DNA from: Fabrea salina
Lineage: Eukaryota; Ciliophora; Heterotrichea; Heterotrichida; Fabreidae
Reading direction: 5' to 3'
Assembly: GCA_022984795.1 (NCBI GenBank)
Contig: JALIHJ010000002.1
Coordinates: 62,001 to 126,000, forward strand
Length of the DNA stretch: 64,000 nucleotides
This document shows positions 17,813 through 26,819 of the stretch, in pieces (positions within the stretch are counted from its first letter, which is position 1; every line of letters begins with the position of its first letter). The notes under the pieces were generated by a model. The model was not told the origin of the DNA and did no database searches. It saw only the letters and a list, made by a program, of their open reading frames with translations. Made by a program: the position numbers and the translations under genes.

Positions 17813-19400
17813 GGAAATTCCCAAACACTAATCCTATCATAAGTCCCACCAAACACAAAAACAACCAGTTGCTTAAACTTGCCAAGAACCTTAAGTTCGT
17901 AGTTGGAGGCACTGTTTTGTACCCTAGAATCTTGTCTAAAGCATAAGCTAGTTGTTTGCTCAACTGCAGTAGCACCCAAACTTCATCAGCTCTGCAAGGT
18001 TTTTCCCAAACGTTAACAAGTGACTTCAAAGAAACTGGGCGCCGCATAAGTACTCCGTGCTTGGGAACCTCCTCTCTAACTTGAGTGATCCCCATGAGTC
18101 TTGAAAAGTTCTTTTTTATAATGTAAGCTTCTCTGCACTTCGTGCTTAGGCACTTGAATATAAGGTTCTCAACTATACTTTTCAACTGCGAACTGTTGAA
18201 CGGGCACAAAGCTTGTCTGGGTATTCTGTGGGCACTAACTATGCTTTCTATCTGTGGAGGAAGTGGGCCTCGTTCGCTCAAGTCACTTAAACTAGCTAAA
18301 CTTAGGTGCTTGTTGATTATAAAGCCTTCGTTGTCCACTAAGTAGAGTTCTGACAAGTCGCACAGAAGCTGCAAGTCACCTGACCTAAACACTAGTTCAG
18401 AACACATAAGTCTAAGCATGTATTCAAAGATCTCTGTGTAAAACAGCAGGTTCTCGTATATATAGTCTTCCCAAAAAGTTTCAAATCCAGTGAACTCTTG
18501 GTAACTTTGAGGCTCTTCTCGAGTAGAAATAAAGTCAAAGCACAAAAACTCCTCCATAAAACTACTGAGCTTCCAAGGAGTTAAGTACTTAGCCCAAACC
18601 TCTACTAAAAAGCTAGGGTAGCAGTCGCCCTCTCTCCACTTCAAACTGCAGTTTTTAAAGAACCAGTACAGGTGTTCTTTTAAACTAAACAAAAAGGAAT
18701 CAAACTGGATTGCTTGGATTCTGTGAGTAGGAGGCAGAAGCATTTCAGGTTTCTGAAGCACGTAAATCAGTGTGTAGAGTAGTTCGCACTGGACTTTGTT
18801 AGGCATTTTGGGAGGAGTGCCGATTTCTACCCAGTCTTTCAACAGGTACTCAGTGCTTACTTCCAACAAGTTGTTTAAAGAAGCTTCTCCTAAGACTTGA
18901 AGCATTTTTCCGTACAAAATCAAAAAGGGATTCGAGTAGAGGTCGTCTAGGAAAGTGTCAGCTTCGCTCCAGCTTCTCTGTTGTTTGTTCAAAGCTTCGT
19001 GCATGAGTCTGCACAAGTAGTAGTTCCTAGTAGACAGCATAACAACTTCTTGGTCGTACATCACTTCTGAAAACATACCAGGAACAGACTGCCAGGTGCG
19101 TCTTTTGAAAGAGTTCTGCAAGTACTGAGGAAGGAACTTGAAAGGAAGGGGGTGCTGGTACTTATTGGCTTGCTCGCTCCACAAAGCTGAAAACAAGTTA
19201 GGTTCTTCTGAAGGCAAAAGTAAGGTGATGACTTCATATATAACTTTAGGGTCTGAACTAAAAGCCCAGGACCCCAGAATGGTGTCCAGAAGGTCGCCTA
19301 GTTTCAAATAGATCTCGTTAAGTTTTTCTAAGTTGAGTTCGATGTGTTTGGACTTGACCCAGTGGTTAAGTTGTTTGGCATGTTCTAGTTCCTCAGACAT
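17799..19400 (-). CDS. SMPD4: Neutral sphingomyelinase 3-like protein (SMPD4)
   Basis: The protein has 533 residues. The block LVEVWAKYLTPWKLS (about 265-280) matches the W-x-x-Y-L-x-P-W signature of SMPD4. The block ENLLFYTEIFEYMLRLM and a C-terminal pair of hydrophobic segments (about 500-533) also fit the family. SMPD4 is a tail-anchored ER/nuclear-envelope protein linked to sphingomyelin hydrolysis and nuclear pore integrity. It is shorter than the human protein (about 800 residues). Its last 14 coding bases overlap those of the convergent SHIPPO gene. Confidence 0.7.
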   Translation of the reverse strand: MSEELEHAKQLNHWVKSKHIELNLEKLNEIYLKLGDLLDTILGSWAFSSDPKVIYEVITLLLPSEEPNLFSALWSEQANKYQHPLPFKFLPQYLQNSFKRRTWQSVPGMFSEVMYDQEVVMLSTRNYYLCRLMHEALNKQQRSWSEADTFLDDLYSNPFLILYGKMLQVLGEASLNNLLEVSTEYLLKDWVEIGTPPKMPNKVQCELLYTLIYVLQKPEMLLPPTHRIQAIQFDSFLFSLKEHLYWFFKNCSLKWREGDCYPSFLVEVWAKYLTPWKLSSFMEEFLCFDFISTREEPQSYQEFTGFETFWEDYIYENLLFYTEIFEYMLRLMCSELVFRSGDLQLLCDLSELYLVDNEGFIINKHLSLASLSDLSERGPLPPQIESIVSAHRIPRQALCPFNSSQLKSIVENLIFKCLSTKCREAYIIKKNFSRLMGITQVREEVPKHGVLMRRPVSLKSLVNVWEKPCRADEVWVLLQLSKQLAYALDKILGYKTVPPTTNLRFLASLSNWLFLCLVGLMIGLVFGNFLNFL

Positions 19401-19420
19401 TATTTAAATTAAATACTGAA

Positions 19421-20752
19421 TTAGTTCCTGGGTTTTTGGAGGAGTTCCAGTATTGTGTTTAGTTTTTGGTTGACTTCTTTCGAGTTCTCTTGAATTTTGT
19501 TTTTAATAACTTGGGTGTCGTTGTACAGTTTCCTGACTCTGCTTTCCCACTCCTCCCCACCTGCTTCGCCTGTGTACTCTTGAATGAAGCACAAGTAGGC
19601 TAGTTCTTCTTGGGATCTTTTCCAGAAAAGACAGTTTTCTAGCTCCAGTATGAGTCCTAGTCTTATCCTGGTTTCTGACTCTCTTTTTTCAAAAGTAATT
19701 CTGTCAAACGACTCTGAAATGATTGAAATAAGGAGGTTCAGCATAACGATTAAGTTAAGTAGTGACCCTAGCACAAACACTACCCACTGTACATCCCCCA
19801 GCTCTGACCTGTCAAAGTTACCTAGCAGCAGGTAGTAAGAACTTTTAAACGTCTCTAAAAAACCTGCACTACTCGTAGTTCCGATCACACTGCAATAAGC
19901 TGTCACAAAGTAAGCCAACAGCCCTAGGAACCCCCTGATATCCTTTATAACTTCTTGAATCAGCCATATGTAGTACCTAGTTGACTTGAATATCCTAAAG
20001 GCATTAACTCCCTCTGCCCAGAAAAGTAAACTCGTGACTAAGGTAAGGATGTTAGTTGAGTTTAAGTTGTCAAACTCCGACACCAAAGACACGTTTGCCC
20101 AGAAATACCCCAGAAAGAGCCTAGCAAGGTCCAAGTAGTTCTTAACTGAAGTAAAGTAATTTCGTTTGAGAGAAAACACCTGAAGTACTTCAAAAAGACT
20201 GAAAAAAGAGTTGTTTGCTAAGAAGATCCCTGTAAGTAGTTGTCTGGTAAAAGTGCTTTCAGAAAAAGTAACTCCCATAAGGAGTCCTACATTTAACAAA
20301 TTCAAGAAAGACAACAGCCAAAACACCCACTTAAACTTGTTCCACTTATAGCCCACTAAAGTCTGCACGAAGTCACTGCGTAGGCACTCTGAACGCTCAG
20401 TGTTTTCAAGAGCTTTAAGTGTGTTTAAGCTGTCCTGCGAACCTTCTAGAAAGTTAAACTTAAGTTGAGTGCGACCCATCCTTACGTCTTTGGGTTCAGA
20501 AGAGCGATCTGAAGGGTTGACCAGTGGGCCTTGGGTTTTGATATACTGAGGGAGTTTGCTAACAGTGGTGGACAGATTGAAGCTTGAAGTAATGACTTCG
20601 CACACTGAGTTTAAGTGAGCTGACTTTGTTTTAAGAACCCTTGGCAAGTCTTTGTAAATCTTCAAAAGGATGCTTCTTTGCCTTACTTTGTTTTCAATAC
20701 TTGCAACGTGTTTAAATATTACTTCAGTGGACCTTTTGTCTATTTTATCCAT
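19421..20752 (-). CDS. TRP/polycystin-like cation channel domain (3' part of a WD40-ankyrin-channel gene)
   Basis: From its own ATG this part has 443 residues. Six hydrophobic segments lie between about 135 and 340. A re-entrant pore loop (SSYYLLLGNFDRSEL) is followed by a last helix with LLNLIVMLNLLISIISESFD, the Ion_trans pattern of TRP-type channels. A helical C-terminus of about 100 residues ends in a coiled coil. The same frame stays open upstream through the preceding stop and reads an ankyrin-like LESESGKTPLTVSMDK, so this is probably the 3' part of the gene that starts at 22761. A loss of one T at 20790-20795 would explain the split. Confidence 0.8.
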   Translation of the reverse strand: MDKIDKRSTEVIFKHVASIENKVRQRSILLKIYKDLPRVLKTKSAHLNSVCEVITSSFNLSTTVSKLPQYIKTQGPLVNPSDRSSEPKDVRMGRTQLKFNFLEGSQDSLNTLKALENTERSECLRSDFVQTLVGYKWNKFKWVFWLLSFLNLLNVGLLMGVTFSESTFTRQLLTGIFLANNSFFSLFEVLQVFSLKRNYFTSVKNYLDLARLFLGYFWANVSLVSEFDNLNSTNILTLVTSLLFWAEGVNAFRIFKSTRYYIWLIQEVIKDIRGFLGLLAYFVTAYCSVIGTTSSAGFLETFKSSYYLLLGNFDRSELGDVQWVVFVLGSLLNLIVMLNLLISIISESFDRITFEKRESETRIRLGLILELENCLFWKRSQEELAYLCFIQEYTGEAGGEEWESRVRKLYNDTQVIKNKIQENSKEVNQKLNTILELLQKPRN

Positions 20753-20787
20753 TGAAACAGTTAGAGGTGTCTTTCCGCTTTCAGACT

Positions 20788-22761
20788 CTAAAAAACAGCA
20801 GCCTTGGTTAAGTGCTTTTTAAGTGCGTTGTCCCTTCCTTGCTGGGCAAGTATGTGCAGCATGTTGATTCTTCTAGGCATCATTGCTAGAGTGTTCATGC
20901 TTTTATGGTACTTAGCAGCCTTGGACTTAGCTAGTTTGTTGAAAAGGGCTATTCCTATGTTGGACCCTGGAATAGGCCTGTACTTGTAAGCTAGTTTAGT
21001 AAGTTTAAGCGTGCCGTCGTTCGACCCAGAGGCCAGGTAGCCTTTGATTGTTGTTAGACAGAAAACTTCAAAAGCGTGGTGATTAAGAACAGCTTCTTCT
21101 TGTTGGGTTTCTATGTTCCAAAACCTGATTGTAGTGTCTTCTGATCCAGATACAAGATAATCCTCAACTGCTATCAAACAAAGGACACCACCAGTATGCC
21201 CTTTAAAAGCAGCTACTTGTTGCTTGGTTTCGGTGTCCCACAACCTGATTGTGGTGTCTTCTGACCCAGACACCAAGTAGTCTTTGATTGTTGCTAAGCA
21301 TGTGACAGCATCAGTGTGGCCTTCAAGAGTAGTTACTTGTTCTTTGGTGTCCAGATTCCATAATTTAATTGTACTATCTGAGGACCCAGACGCCAAGTAG
21401 TCATTGATTGCAGTTAGGCAAAGAACTAGGTCAAGGTTTTCCCCTAGAGTAGCTACTTCTTTCTTAGTTTCAATACTCCACAGCCTGATTGTACCATCGT
21501 TGGATGCTGATACCAAGTAACCACTTGCCACTGTCAGGGCATTGACATTATCAGTATGGCCCTCAAAAGTAGCTACTTCCTGCTTAGTTAGGACGTTCCA
21601 CAGTTTAATTGTATTGTCCCATGAGCCAGATGCTAAGTAGTCATTCATTCTTTCTAAACAACTCACGCGGTTAGTATGTCCCTCCAAAACAGCCACTTGC
21701 TCTTTGGTGGTGACATCATTCAAAAAAATTGTACTTTCGCTGGAACTGAAAGCTAAGTACTCATTAATCTTTGCCAGACAGAGAACTTCAATGCCTGTTC
21801 TGAGAGTGGTTACTTTGTGGCTAGTTCCAATATTCCATAGTCTAATAGTTCGGTCTGAAGAACCAGATATTAAGTACCCTCTAGCCGTTGCTAAACAACA
21901 GGCACTGCCAGTGTGTCCTTTAAGAACAGCTAGTTCTTGCCTAGTTTCAACTTCCCAAACTTTTATAGTGCTGTCGCACGAACTAGAAACTAAGTAACCA
22001 TCTATACTTGCTAAACAGCAAACAGTGTGCTTGTGTCCCTTAAGAGTACCTGCATGTTGTTTAGTTTCAGTATCCCAGAGTCTAACATTATCCTCAACTC
22101 CACATGCTAAGTAGTTGCTAACTGGCGCTAAGCAAAGGACACTACTAGGGTTTCCTTTAAAAGCAGCTACTTGTTGCTTGGTTTCGGTGTCCCACAACCT
22201 GATTGTGGTGTCTTCTGACCCAGACACCAAGTAGTCTTTGATTGTTTCTAAACATGTGACAGCATCAGTGTGGCCTTCAAGAGTAGTTACTTGTTCTCTT
22301 GCTGGTACATTCCAGAGCTTGATGGTTTTGTCCCCAGAGCCGGACACTAAGTAGTTACTGGTTGTTGTCAAGCATCTGACACTGCCAGTGTGTCCACTAA
22401 GAGTAGCTATTTCTTCTCTGGTGTCAATGCTCCATAACTTAATCGTAGTGTCCTGGGAACTGGAAACTAAGTAGCCATCGATTTCTGTCAAAGACAAAAC
22501 AAAGTCAGTGTGGCCTTCAAGAGTAGCTAATAGTTGTTTGGTTTCAAGGTTCCACAACTTAACAGTATTGTCCTGGGACCCAGATGCCAAATAGTAATTG
22601 ACTACTACCAGACAAGTAACATCACTGGTGTGGCCTTTCATAACTTCACAAAACTCCAAGTCATCTGATAGCCTACTTGTGGTTTGGGTTTGTCTATGGT
22701 CTTCCACAACAGTGAATTCTACTTCTGGTTCAACTTTATTTCTAAGTTCTCTCATCATCAT
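20788..22761 (-). CDS. Fourteen-repeat WD40 domain with ankyrin-like tail (5' part of the channel gene)
   Basis: The segment has 657 residues. Fourteen WD40 repeats of about 40 residues run from about 33 to 600, most with the GHT...V...L and S-G-S-x-D-x-T-I-x-L-W pattern. This is enough for two seven-bladed propellers. The repeats carry the marks of recent duplication: 21202-21343 and 22156-22297 are nearly identical. After a basic linker the chain ends in INMLHILAQQG, an ankyrin-type helix, just before the stop. With the downstream frame added, the full product would be about 1,113 residues: WD40 twice, ankyrin repeats, six-TM channel. Confidence 0.85.
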   Translation of the reverse strand: MMMRELRNKVEPEVEFTVVEDHRQTQTTSRLSDDLEFCEVMKGHTSDVTCLVVVNYYLASGSQDNTVKLWNLETKQLLATLEGHTDFVLSLTEIDGYLVSSSQDTTIKLWSIDTREEIATLSGHTGSVRCLTTTSNYLVSGSGDKTIKLWNVPAREQVTTLEGHTDAVTCLETIKDYLVSGSEDTTIRLWDTETKQQVAAFKGNPSSVLCLAPVSNYLACGVEDNVRLWDTETKQHAGTLKGHKHTVCCLASIDGYLVSSSCDSTIKVWEVETRQELAVLKGHTGSACCLATARGYLISGSSDRTIRLWNIGTSHKVTTLRTGIEVLCLAKINEYLAFSSSESTIFLNDVTTKEQVAVLEGHTNRVSCLERMNDYLASGSWDNTIKLWNVLTKQEVATFEGHTDNVNALTVASGYLVSASNDGTIRLWSIETKKEVATLGENLDLVLCLTAINDYLASGSSDSTIKLWNLDTKEQVTTLEGHTDAVTCLATIKDYLVSGSEDTTIRLWDTETKQQVAAFKGHTGGVLCLIAVEDYLVSGSEDTTIRFWNIETQQEEAVLNHHAFEVFCLTTIKGYLASGSNDGTLKLTKLAYKYRPIPGSNIGIALFNKLAKSKAAKYHKSMNTLAMMPRRINMLHILAQQGRDNALKKHLTKAAVF

Positions 22762-22848
22762 AAACTATACCTATCGAACTAACTAGAGCAGTTATTAAGC
22801 ACCTACTTTAAATCCTTTACTTAAAATTAACTACAATTGATAATAATA

Positions 22849-23934
22849 ATGGGAGAACTTCCTAAAAGAATAGCCTGCTGCAAGATATCTCTGTGCAAAG
22901 CTTTTCTACCCGGCTTAATTCTAGTAACTACTCTACTCAAAATAGCTTCCTTGGGAAACCCTCAGTGGTTTTACCAAGGCGAAGGAAGGTATGAATGGAG
23001 AGGAAGCCTTACAGAGGTTTATGAAACTGAAGGATTTGTGCCTAAGGAGTCTTACTCGGATCTTTCCGACTCTTACTGCGACCTTAAGAACCTAGCTTAC
23101 TCCGGCTCTCAAGCTTTTGAAGACCTTTGCATTACTTTTGAAAACCTGAATTCAGGTGGAGTTATGTATTTAGCGATGGCCTCCGTTGGAGTTATCGTTT
23201 TAATTTTAGGACTCATTGGAGTCATCTGGACTTTCAACAGCAAAAAACCCAACTTTTTGATGGGTGCTACGCCTATTTTTTCATTGTTACTCGAAATACC
23301 AGCTTTTAGTGCTTTGTCATCCCTGTCTACCATATCCTACGGAGACTGCGATCAACTTGCAAATAATGAACCCAGCAACCCCAGTGTTTGTGCTGACAGT
23401 GGCGTTTACCTTGCTTTGTTCTGCATGATTCTGAACATCCTTTGCAGCTTGTCTGTTATAATTTCTTACAGGGTAATGTATGCCCACAAAAAGCGGAGCA
23501 TGGTTAAATCTATTCAGAAGGAGTATAAGTCAGATGACAACAAAGAAATGCAGTTCTCAGCCGGAGCTCCTTCAATTGGAATTACTCAGTTGCAAGAAAC
23601 CCACCCTCCTAATGCCCAGCCTATTTACCAGCAACCTGTGAACCCTACTTATCAACCTACTGTGCCTTCTCAGAGCACTTACCAGCCCACTATCCCTCCT
23701 GCAGCTCCTTCCCAGCCCATGAGTTATCCTGACCCGAACTACCAGGCATATCCTCAGCCTATGGGTTATCCTCCTGCAGCTCCTTCTCAGCCCATGAGTT
23801 ATCCTGACCCTAACTACCAAGCATATCCCCAACCTATGGGTTATCCTCCTGCAGCTCCTTCTCAGCCCATGGGCTATCCTGACCCTAACTACCAGGCATA
23901 TCCCGGGTACCAGGCATATCCTCCTAACTACTAG
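22849..23934 (+). CDS. Four-TM membrane protein with proline-rich repeat tail
   Basis: The protein has 361 residues. Four hydrophobic segments lie at about 15-32, 105-127, 137-155 and 190-210. Extracellular loop 1 is long and has two cysteines. This is the claudin/tetraspan layout, but no family signature is clear. The C-terminal 150 residues are Pro/Tyr/Gln-rich, with a 25-residue unit (PPAAPSQPMSYPDPN and on) repeated nearly three times at 23695-23905. Such tails often scaffold endosomal or cytoskeletal partners. ATG 22849 is used because the frame upstream starts only with TTG. Confidence 0.7.
   Translation: MGELPKRIACCKISLCKAFLPGLILVTTLLKIASLGNPQWFYQGEGRYEWRGSLTEVYETEGFVPKESYSDLSDSYCDLKNLAYSGSQAFEDLCITFENLNSGGVMYLAMASVGVIVLILGLIGVIWTFNSKKPNFLMGATPIFSLLLEIPAFSALSSLSTISYGDCDQLANNEPSNPSVCADSGVYLALFCMILNILCSLSVIISYRVMYAHKKRSMVKSIQKEYKSDDNKEMQFSAGAPSIGITQLQETHPPNAQPIYQQPVNPTYQPTVPSQSTYQPTIPPAAPSQPMSYPDPNYQAYPQPMGYPPAAPSQPMSYPDPNYQAYPQPMGYPPAAPSQPMGYPDPNYQAYPGYQAYPPNY
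23695..23905 (+). repeat. 75-base tandem repeat inside a coding region
   Basis: Units start at 23695, 23770 and 23845; the third is incomplete. Differences are mostly silent (ccc/cct, aac/aat), with one change of M-S-Y to M-G-Y. Confidence 0.85.
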
Positions 23935-23942
23935 TTTAATTA

Positions 23943-24115
23943 GATTTAACTATAGGAAGGAACTGAATAAAGGCTCCATAGTTGCCAAGGAACTGGCGCT
24001 TCATTTCGTGGATAATGCTAACTGGTATATTTTGCAATGTAAACAAAGAACTAGCTTTGTACCGAATATAAACTTTCGAAGCCACTACTGCTAAAGCCCA
24101 AGTACTTCTTGTTCA
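23943..24115 (-). pseudogene. 3' relic of a two-TM family gene
   Basis: On the minus strand a start-less open stretch ends in IIHEMKRQFL, GNYGAFIQFLPIVKSN and TAA. This is the C-terminus of the cluster family with the internal residues between the FL and GNYGAF blocks deleted (compare 25180-25926). Upstream of it only a hydrophobic remnant remains. The similarity continues past the stop into the convergent neighbour: the bases around 23927-23945 match 25164-25182, so a block containing the ends of both genes was duplicated. Confidence 0.7.
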
Positions 24116-24178
24116 AAGGACCTTTACTCTGGACTTCCATTACTTAATTCATTATTCATGAGAATAAGGACAAGTTGC

Positions 24179-25021
24179 TTAGGGCTCTTCTTGGTTTTTT
24201 GCGTGTTTCTTCCTTGGTTTTTTGTCTTCTTCTTTTTTTCTCTTAAGGTTTGTTTGTGTTTCTTCTTGCTTTAGAGGCGTTTTTGTTTGACTTCCATGAT
24301 TCAATTTAAGCTTTTTGCTTCCAGTAGGACAAAGGTGAACTATCTTGCACTTCCCGCACTGAGGATTCACAGGCTTGCAAATAGTGTGTCCGAAATTCAC
24401 AAGGTTTCCATTGACTCCAGGCCACATTTCTTCCGGAATAAAGGACTCTAGTTCTTTCCTAGTTTGCTCAGGAGTCTTGGTCTCCACCCACCCTAGCCAG
24501 TTCGAAATCCTGTGCACGTGCGTGTCCACTGCTATTCCGTGTATTTCGCCGTAACAACTCTTCATAAACAGCAAAGCCATCTTAGGCCCTACTCCTGGAA
24601 GTTTCAGCAAAGCCTTGTAGTCCCTTGGCACGTCACTGTTGTACTTTTCCTTGAGGATTTCAGCTACTTTCTTGATGTACTTTGCCTTATTGTTGTGGAA
24701 ACTCACACCGTATATTTCTTGAGAAAGGCTTTTAGTTTCAGTCTCAATGATTTTTTCCAATGTAAGTCCGTTAGATCGCAGTTTGCGCATAACTTTTGCA
24801 GTCATAGTGTCTTTGGTCTGGGCACTTAGCATTAAAGAAACAAGGGTTTGGAACCGTACTACTTCTGGAGATTCAGTAAAGTCAGCTAAATTACTGCACC
24901 CTTCGTTGCGAACTGGAGTTTTGAATTCTTTGCGCATTTCAATTATTCCTTCGTAAGCCTTTCTCCACTGTTCTCTAGCCTTGTTGTTTCCAGTAGGGCC
25001 TTTGATAACTTTTTTGACCAT
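24179..25021 (-). CDS. NTHL1: Endonuclease III-type DNA glycosylase/AP lyase
   Basis: The protein has 280 residues. The helix-hairpin-helix LPGVGPKMA, the catalytic Lys in LSAQTKD and the catalytic Asp in AVDTHVHR are all present. The C-x6-C-x2-C-x5-C cluster (CKPVNPQCGKC...LC) binds a 4Fe-4S group. NTHL1 removes oxidised pyrimidines and cuts the abasic site during base excision repair, in nucleus and mitochondria. A Lys-rich tail after the cluster may be a nuclear signal. ATG 25021 is chosen; the 21 codons upstream begin with TTG. The gene sits inside the two-TM cluster, between the relic and the first intact copy. Confidence 0.93.
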   Translation of the reverse strand: MVKKVIKGPTGNNKAREQWRKAYEGIIEMRKEFKTPVRNEGCSNLADFTESPEVVRFQTLVSLMLSAQTKDTMTAKVMRKLRSNGLTLEKIIETETKSLSQEIYGVSFHNNKAKYIKKVAEILKEKYNSDVPRDYKALLKLPGVGPKMALLFMKSCYGEIHGIAVDTHVHRISNWLGWVETKTPEQTRKELESFIPEEMWPGVNGNLVNFGHTICKPVNPQCGKCKIVHLCPTGSKKLKLNHGSQTKTPLKQEETQTNLKRKKEEDKKPRKKHAKNQEEP

Positions 25022-25179
25022 TTTATGATTACAGTTAGCAAGACACTCGAGATGTAGGTGTTTTGGTGTTCTTCCTGCTTTCAACGAGCAGTCTTTGTCA
25101 TTTGAGTTCCAGTAAAGCTATGAATTCAATGTGTCAATCGTAGGAGTTTTCTCATAACTTTGACCCTCCAACTACTAGT

Positions 25180-25926
25180 TTAATTAGAGTTAACTATAGG
25201 AACGAACTGAATAAAAGCTCCATAGTTGCCAGGCCTCACAAGGATGCCTCTGTCTAGAAACTGGTGCTTCATTTCGTGGATAATTCTAACCAAGTTGTCA
25301 TAGGCAAGTTCCATACGTTTTCGGCGTTCCATGTATCTTGAAATTGAATAAAAAGAACCAGCGATGGCTCCTGGAATGATAATGAAATAGAATATATAAA
25401 CGGATGAAATAATTCCATTGACAGAAAGAATAATGGAGATTACAAACGAAGCAATGGTAACCAAGGCCATAAGAATATAAAAAACTCTAAGGCACATCAT
25501 GCATGCAGATCTTTTAAGTCTACTACTTTCCCTCATTCTTTTGCTGACTTCAAACAGGAAGGTTTGGAACTCATCGTGAGAAATAATCTCAGCCAAAAAG
25601 GTGTCCTGGAAGTTCTGCATCTTCAATTCATAGTTGAATTCCTGGTCAGGAATTGGAACCTTTCTCGTTTTTGTAATATAGTCAAACTTGTACTTAGTGT
25701 AGGCCAAAACATTGCCCGGCTGAGAATAAGGCACTATGAAAGTGTCCACATAGTAATTTTGTTGGCCGGTATCATCAGTGTTTGCCACTTCTACTAAATG
25801 GGTTTCAAAATGGGGCGTTGGGCCGTAGTCAATATAGTTGAACTGTCCACCGTATGGACTGGAAGGAGGGAAATCTTGCATTTCATAAGGACTCTGAGGA
25901 AGCATAGGACTAGCTGCTTCAGCCAT
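25180..25926 (-). CDS. Two-TM cluster protein, copy 1 (unknown family)
   Basis: The protein has 248 residues if the second ATG (25926) is used. A more upstream ATG at 25968 lies inside a sequence shared with the leader of another copy and is less likely. Parts: a polar Pro-rich N-terminus with DYGPTPHFETH, a beta-like segment (DTFIVPYSQPGNVLAYT), helices with NFQDTFLAEII and FLFEVSKRM, two adjacent TM helices at about 150-200, and a highly conserved tail LVRIIHEMKHQFL, RGILVRPGNYGAF, IQFVP. No known domain is recognised. The two TM helices put both ends on one side of a membrane, and the constant tail suggests a binding site. Confidence 0.8.
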   Translation of the reverse strand: MAEAASPMLPQSPYEMQDFPPSSPYGGQFNYIDYGPTPHFETHLVEVANTDDTGQQNYYVDTFIVPYSQPGNVLAYTKYKFDYITKTRKVPIPDQEFNYELKMQNFQDTFLAEIISHDEFQTFLFEVSKRMRESSRLKRSACMMCLRVFYILMALVTIASFVISIILSVNGIISSVYIFYFIIIPGAIAGSFYSISRYMERRKRMELAYDNLVRIIHEMKHQFLDRGILVRPGNYGAFIQFVPIVNSN

Positions 25927-25950
25927 TTTCAATAAAAAATATTTTTGAAG

Positions 25951-25970
25951 TTGTAGAGATAATTCCATTT
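25951..25970 (-). promoter_or_regulatory. Conserved leader element of the two-TM cluster
   Basis: TTGTAGAGATAATTCCATTT (plus strand) is matched at 19 of 20 bases by 29123-29142 upstream of another copy. It lies 25 bases upstream of the chosen start. It could be a promoter or 5' UTR element, or simply residual similarity from duplication. Confidence 0.45.
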
Positions 25971-26002
25971 TGACAGTTATTAATTTCTACAGTCACCCTT
26001 AC

Positions 26003-26743
26003 CTAAGAGTTGACTATAGGAACAAACTGAATGAAGGCTCCGTAGTTGCCAGGCCTCACAAGGATGCCTCTGCCAAGGAACTGGTGCTTCATTTCATGGA
26101 TGATGTTGACCAAGTTGTTGTACCCTATGAATGCTAACTGGATTCTTTGTCTTCTTTTTGCAATGCAATAAGCAAACAACAGGCATGGAGCTACAAATAT
26201 GAAAAAAAAGCACCCAACCAAATAAGGCACACTAACTTGAAAGATCACTTCAATAAGCAACCCTACACCAGAAAGGCCAATCAAACAAGCAATAATTATA
26301 AGGGTAACTAGTAAAAGCTTCATGCTTTTGGTATTTCTTAACTGAGTAGTTTGCCTCATTTTCTGACTTACTTCAGATAAAAAGGCCTGCAGCTCTTCGT
26401 AAGGAACCATCATTTGCAAAAAGCTGCCTTGGAAGTTAGTGATTAAGTAGTTGTATTCTTTATATGGAACTGGGATTTGCTTGTGACCCTCTGCCTTCAT
26501 CATTTGGAACCCTGTAAAAGCTAGAACATTGTTTGGCTGTGAAACAGGAACTATAAAGGTTTCTACAGTCTCGGTATAAGTTCCGCCCCCCTGAAAACTT
26601 CCACTTTGGTGTGTTACTTGGTGCACTTCAAAGTGTGGCTGCGGTCCATAGTCAATTGGGTTAGGGTTGGAAGGGTAAATTTGTTGTGGGTAGTTAAAAG
26701 GTTGCATTTGATAAAACATAGGATTCCATGGATCTCCCATCAT
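26003..26743 (-). CDS. Two-TM cluster protein, copy 2
   Basis: This 246-residue protein has the same plan as copy 1: DYGPQPHFEVH near 32, FIVPVSQPNNVLAFT, NFQGSFLQMM, FLSEVSQKM, two TM helices at about 145-195, then LVNIIHEMKHQFL and RGILVRPGNYGAF. The tail is almost identical to that of copy 1, while the N-terminus and TM helices differ strongly. Either purifying selection or gene conversion keeps the tail constant. It starts with two consecutive ATGs. Confidence 0.8.
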   Translation of the reverse strand: MMGDPWNPMFYQMQPFNYPQQIYPSNPNPIDYGPQPHFEVHQVTHQSGSFQGGGTYTETVETFIVPVSQPNNVLAFTGFQMMKAEGHKQIPVPYKEYNYLITNFQGSFLQMMVPYEELQAFLSEVSQKMRQTTQLRNTKSMKLLLVTLIIIACLIGLSGVGLLIEVIFQVSVPYLVGCFFFIFVAPCLLFAYCIAKRRQRIQLAFIGYNNLVNIIHEMKHQFLGRGILVRPGNYGAFIQFVPIVNS

Positions 26744-26819
26744 TATTATCCAAATATATGGCGATCCGGCAATACATAATTATAACTAGAAATTCTACAG
26801 TTTTGGAGATAGTTTTTAA

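Noticed and set aside
25927-25968. Upstream ATG at 25968 for two-TM copy 1
   Set aside because: The added residues are absent from the other copies and the ATG falls within a leader element shared with another gene.
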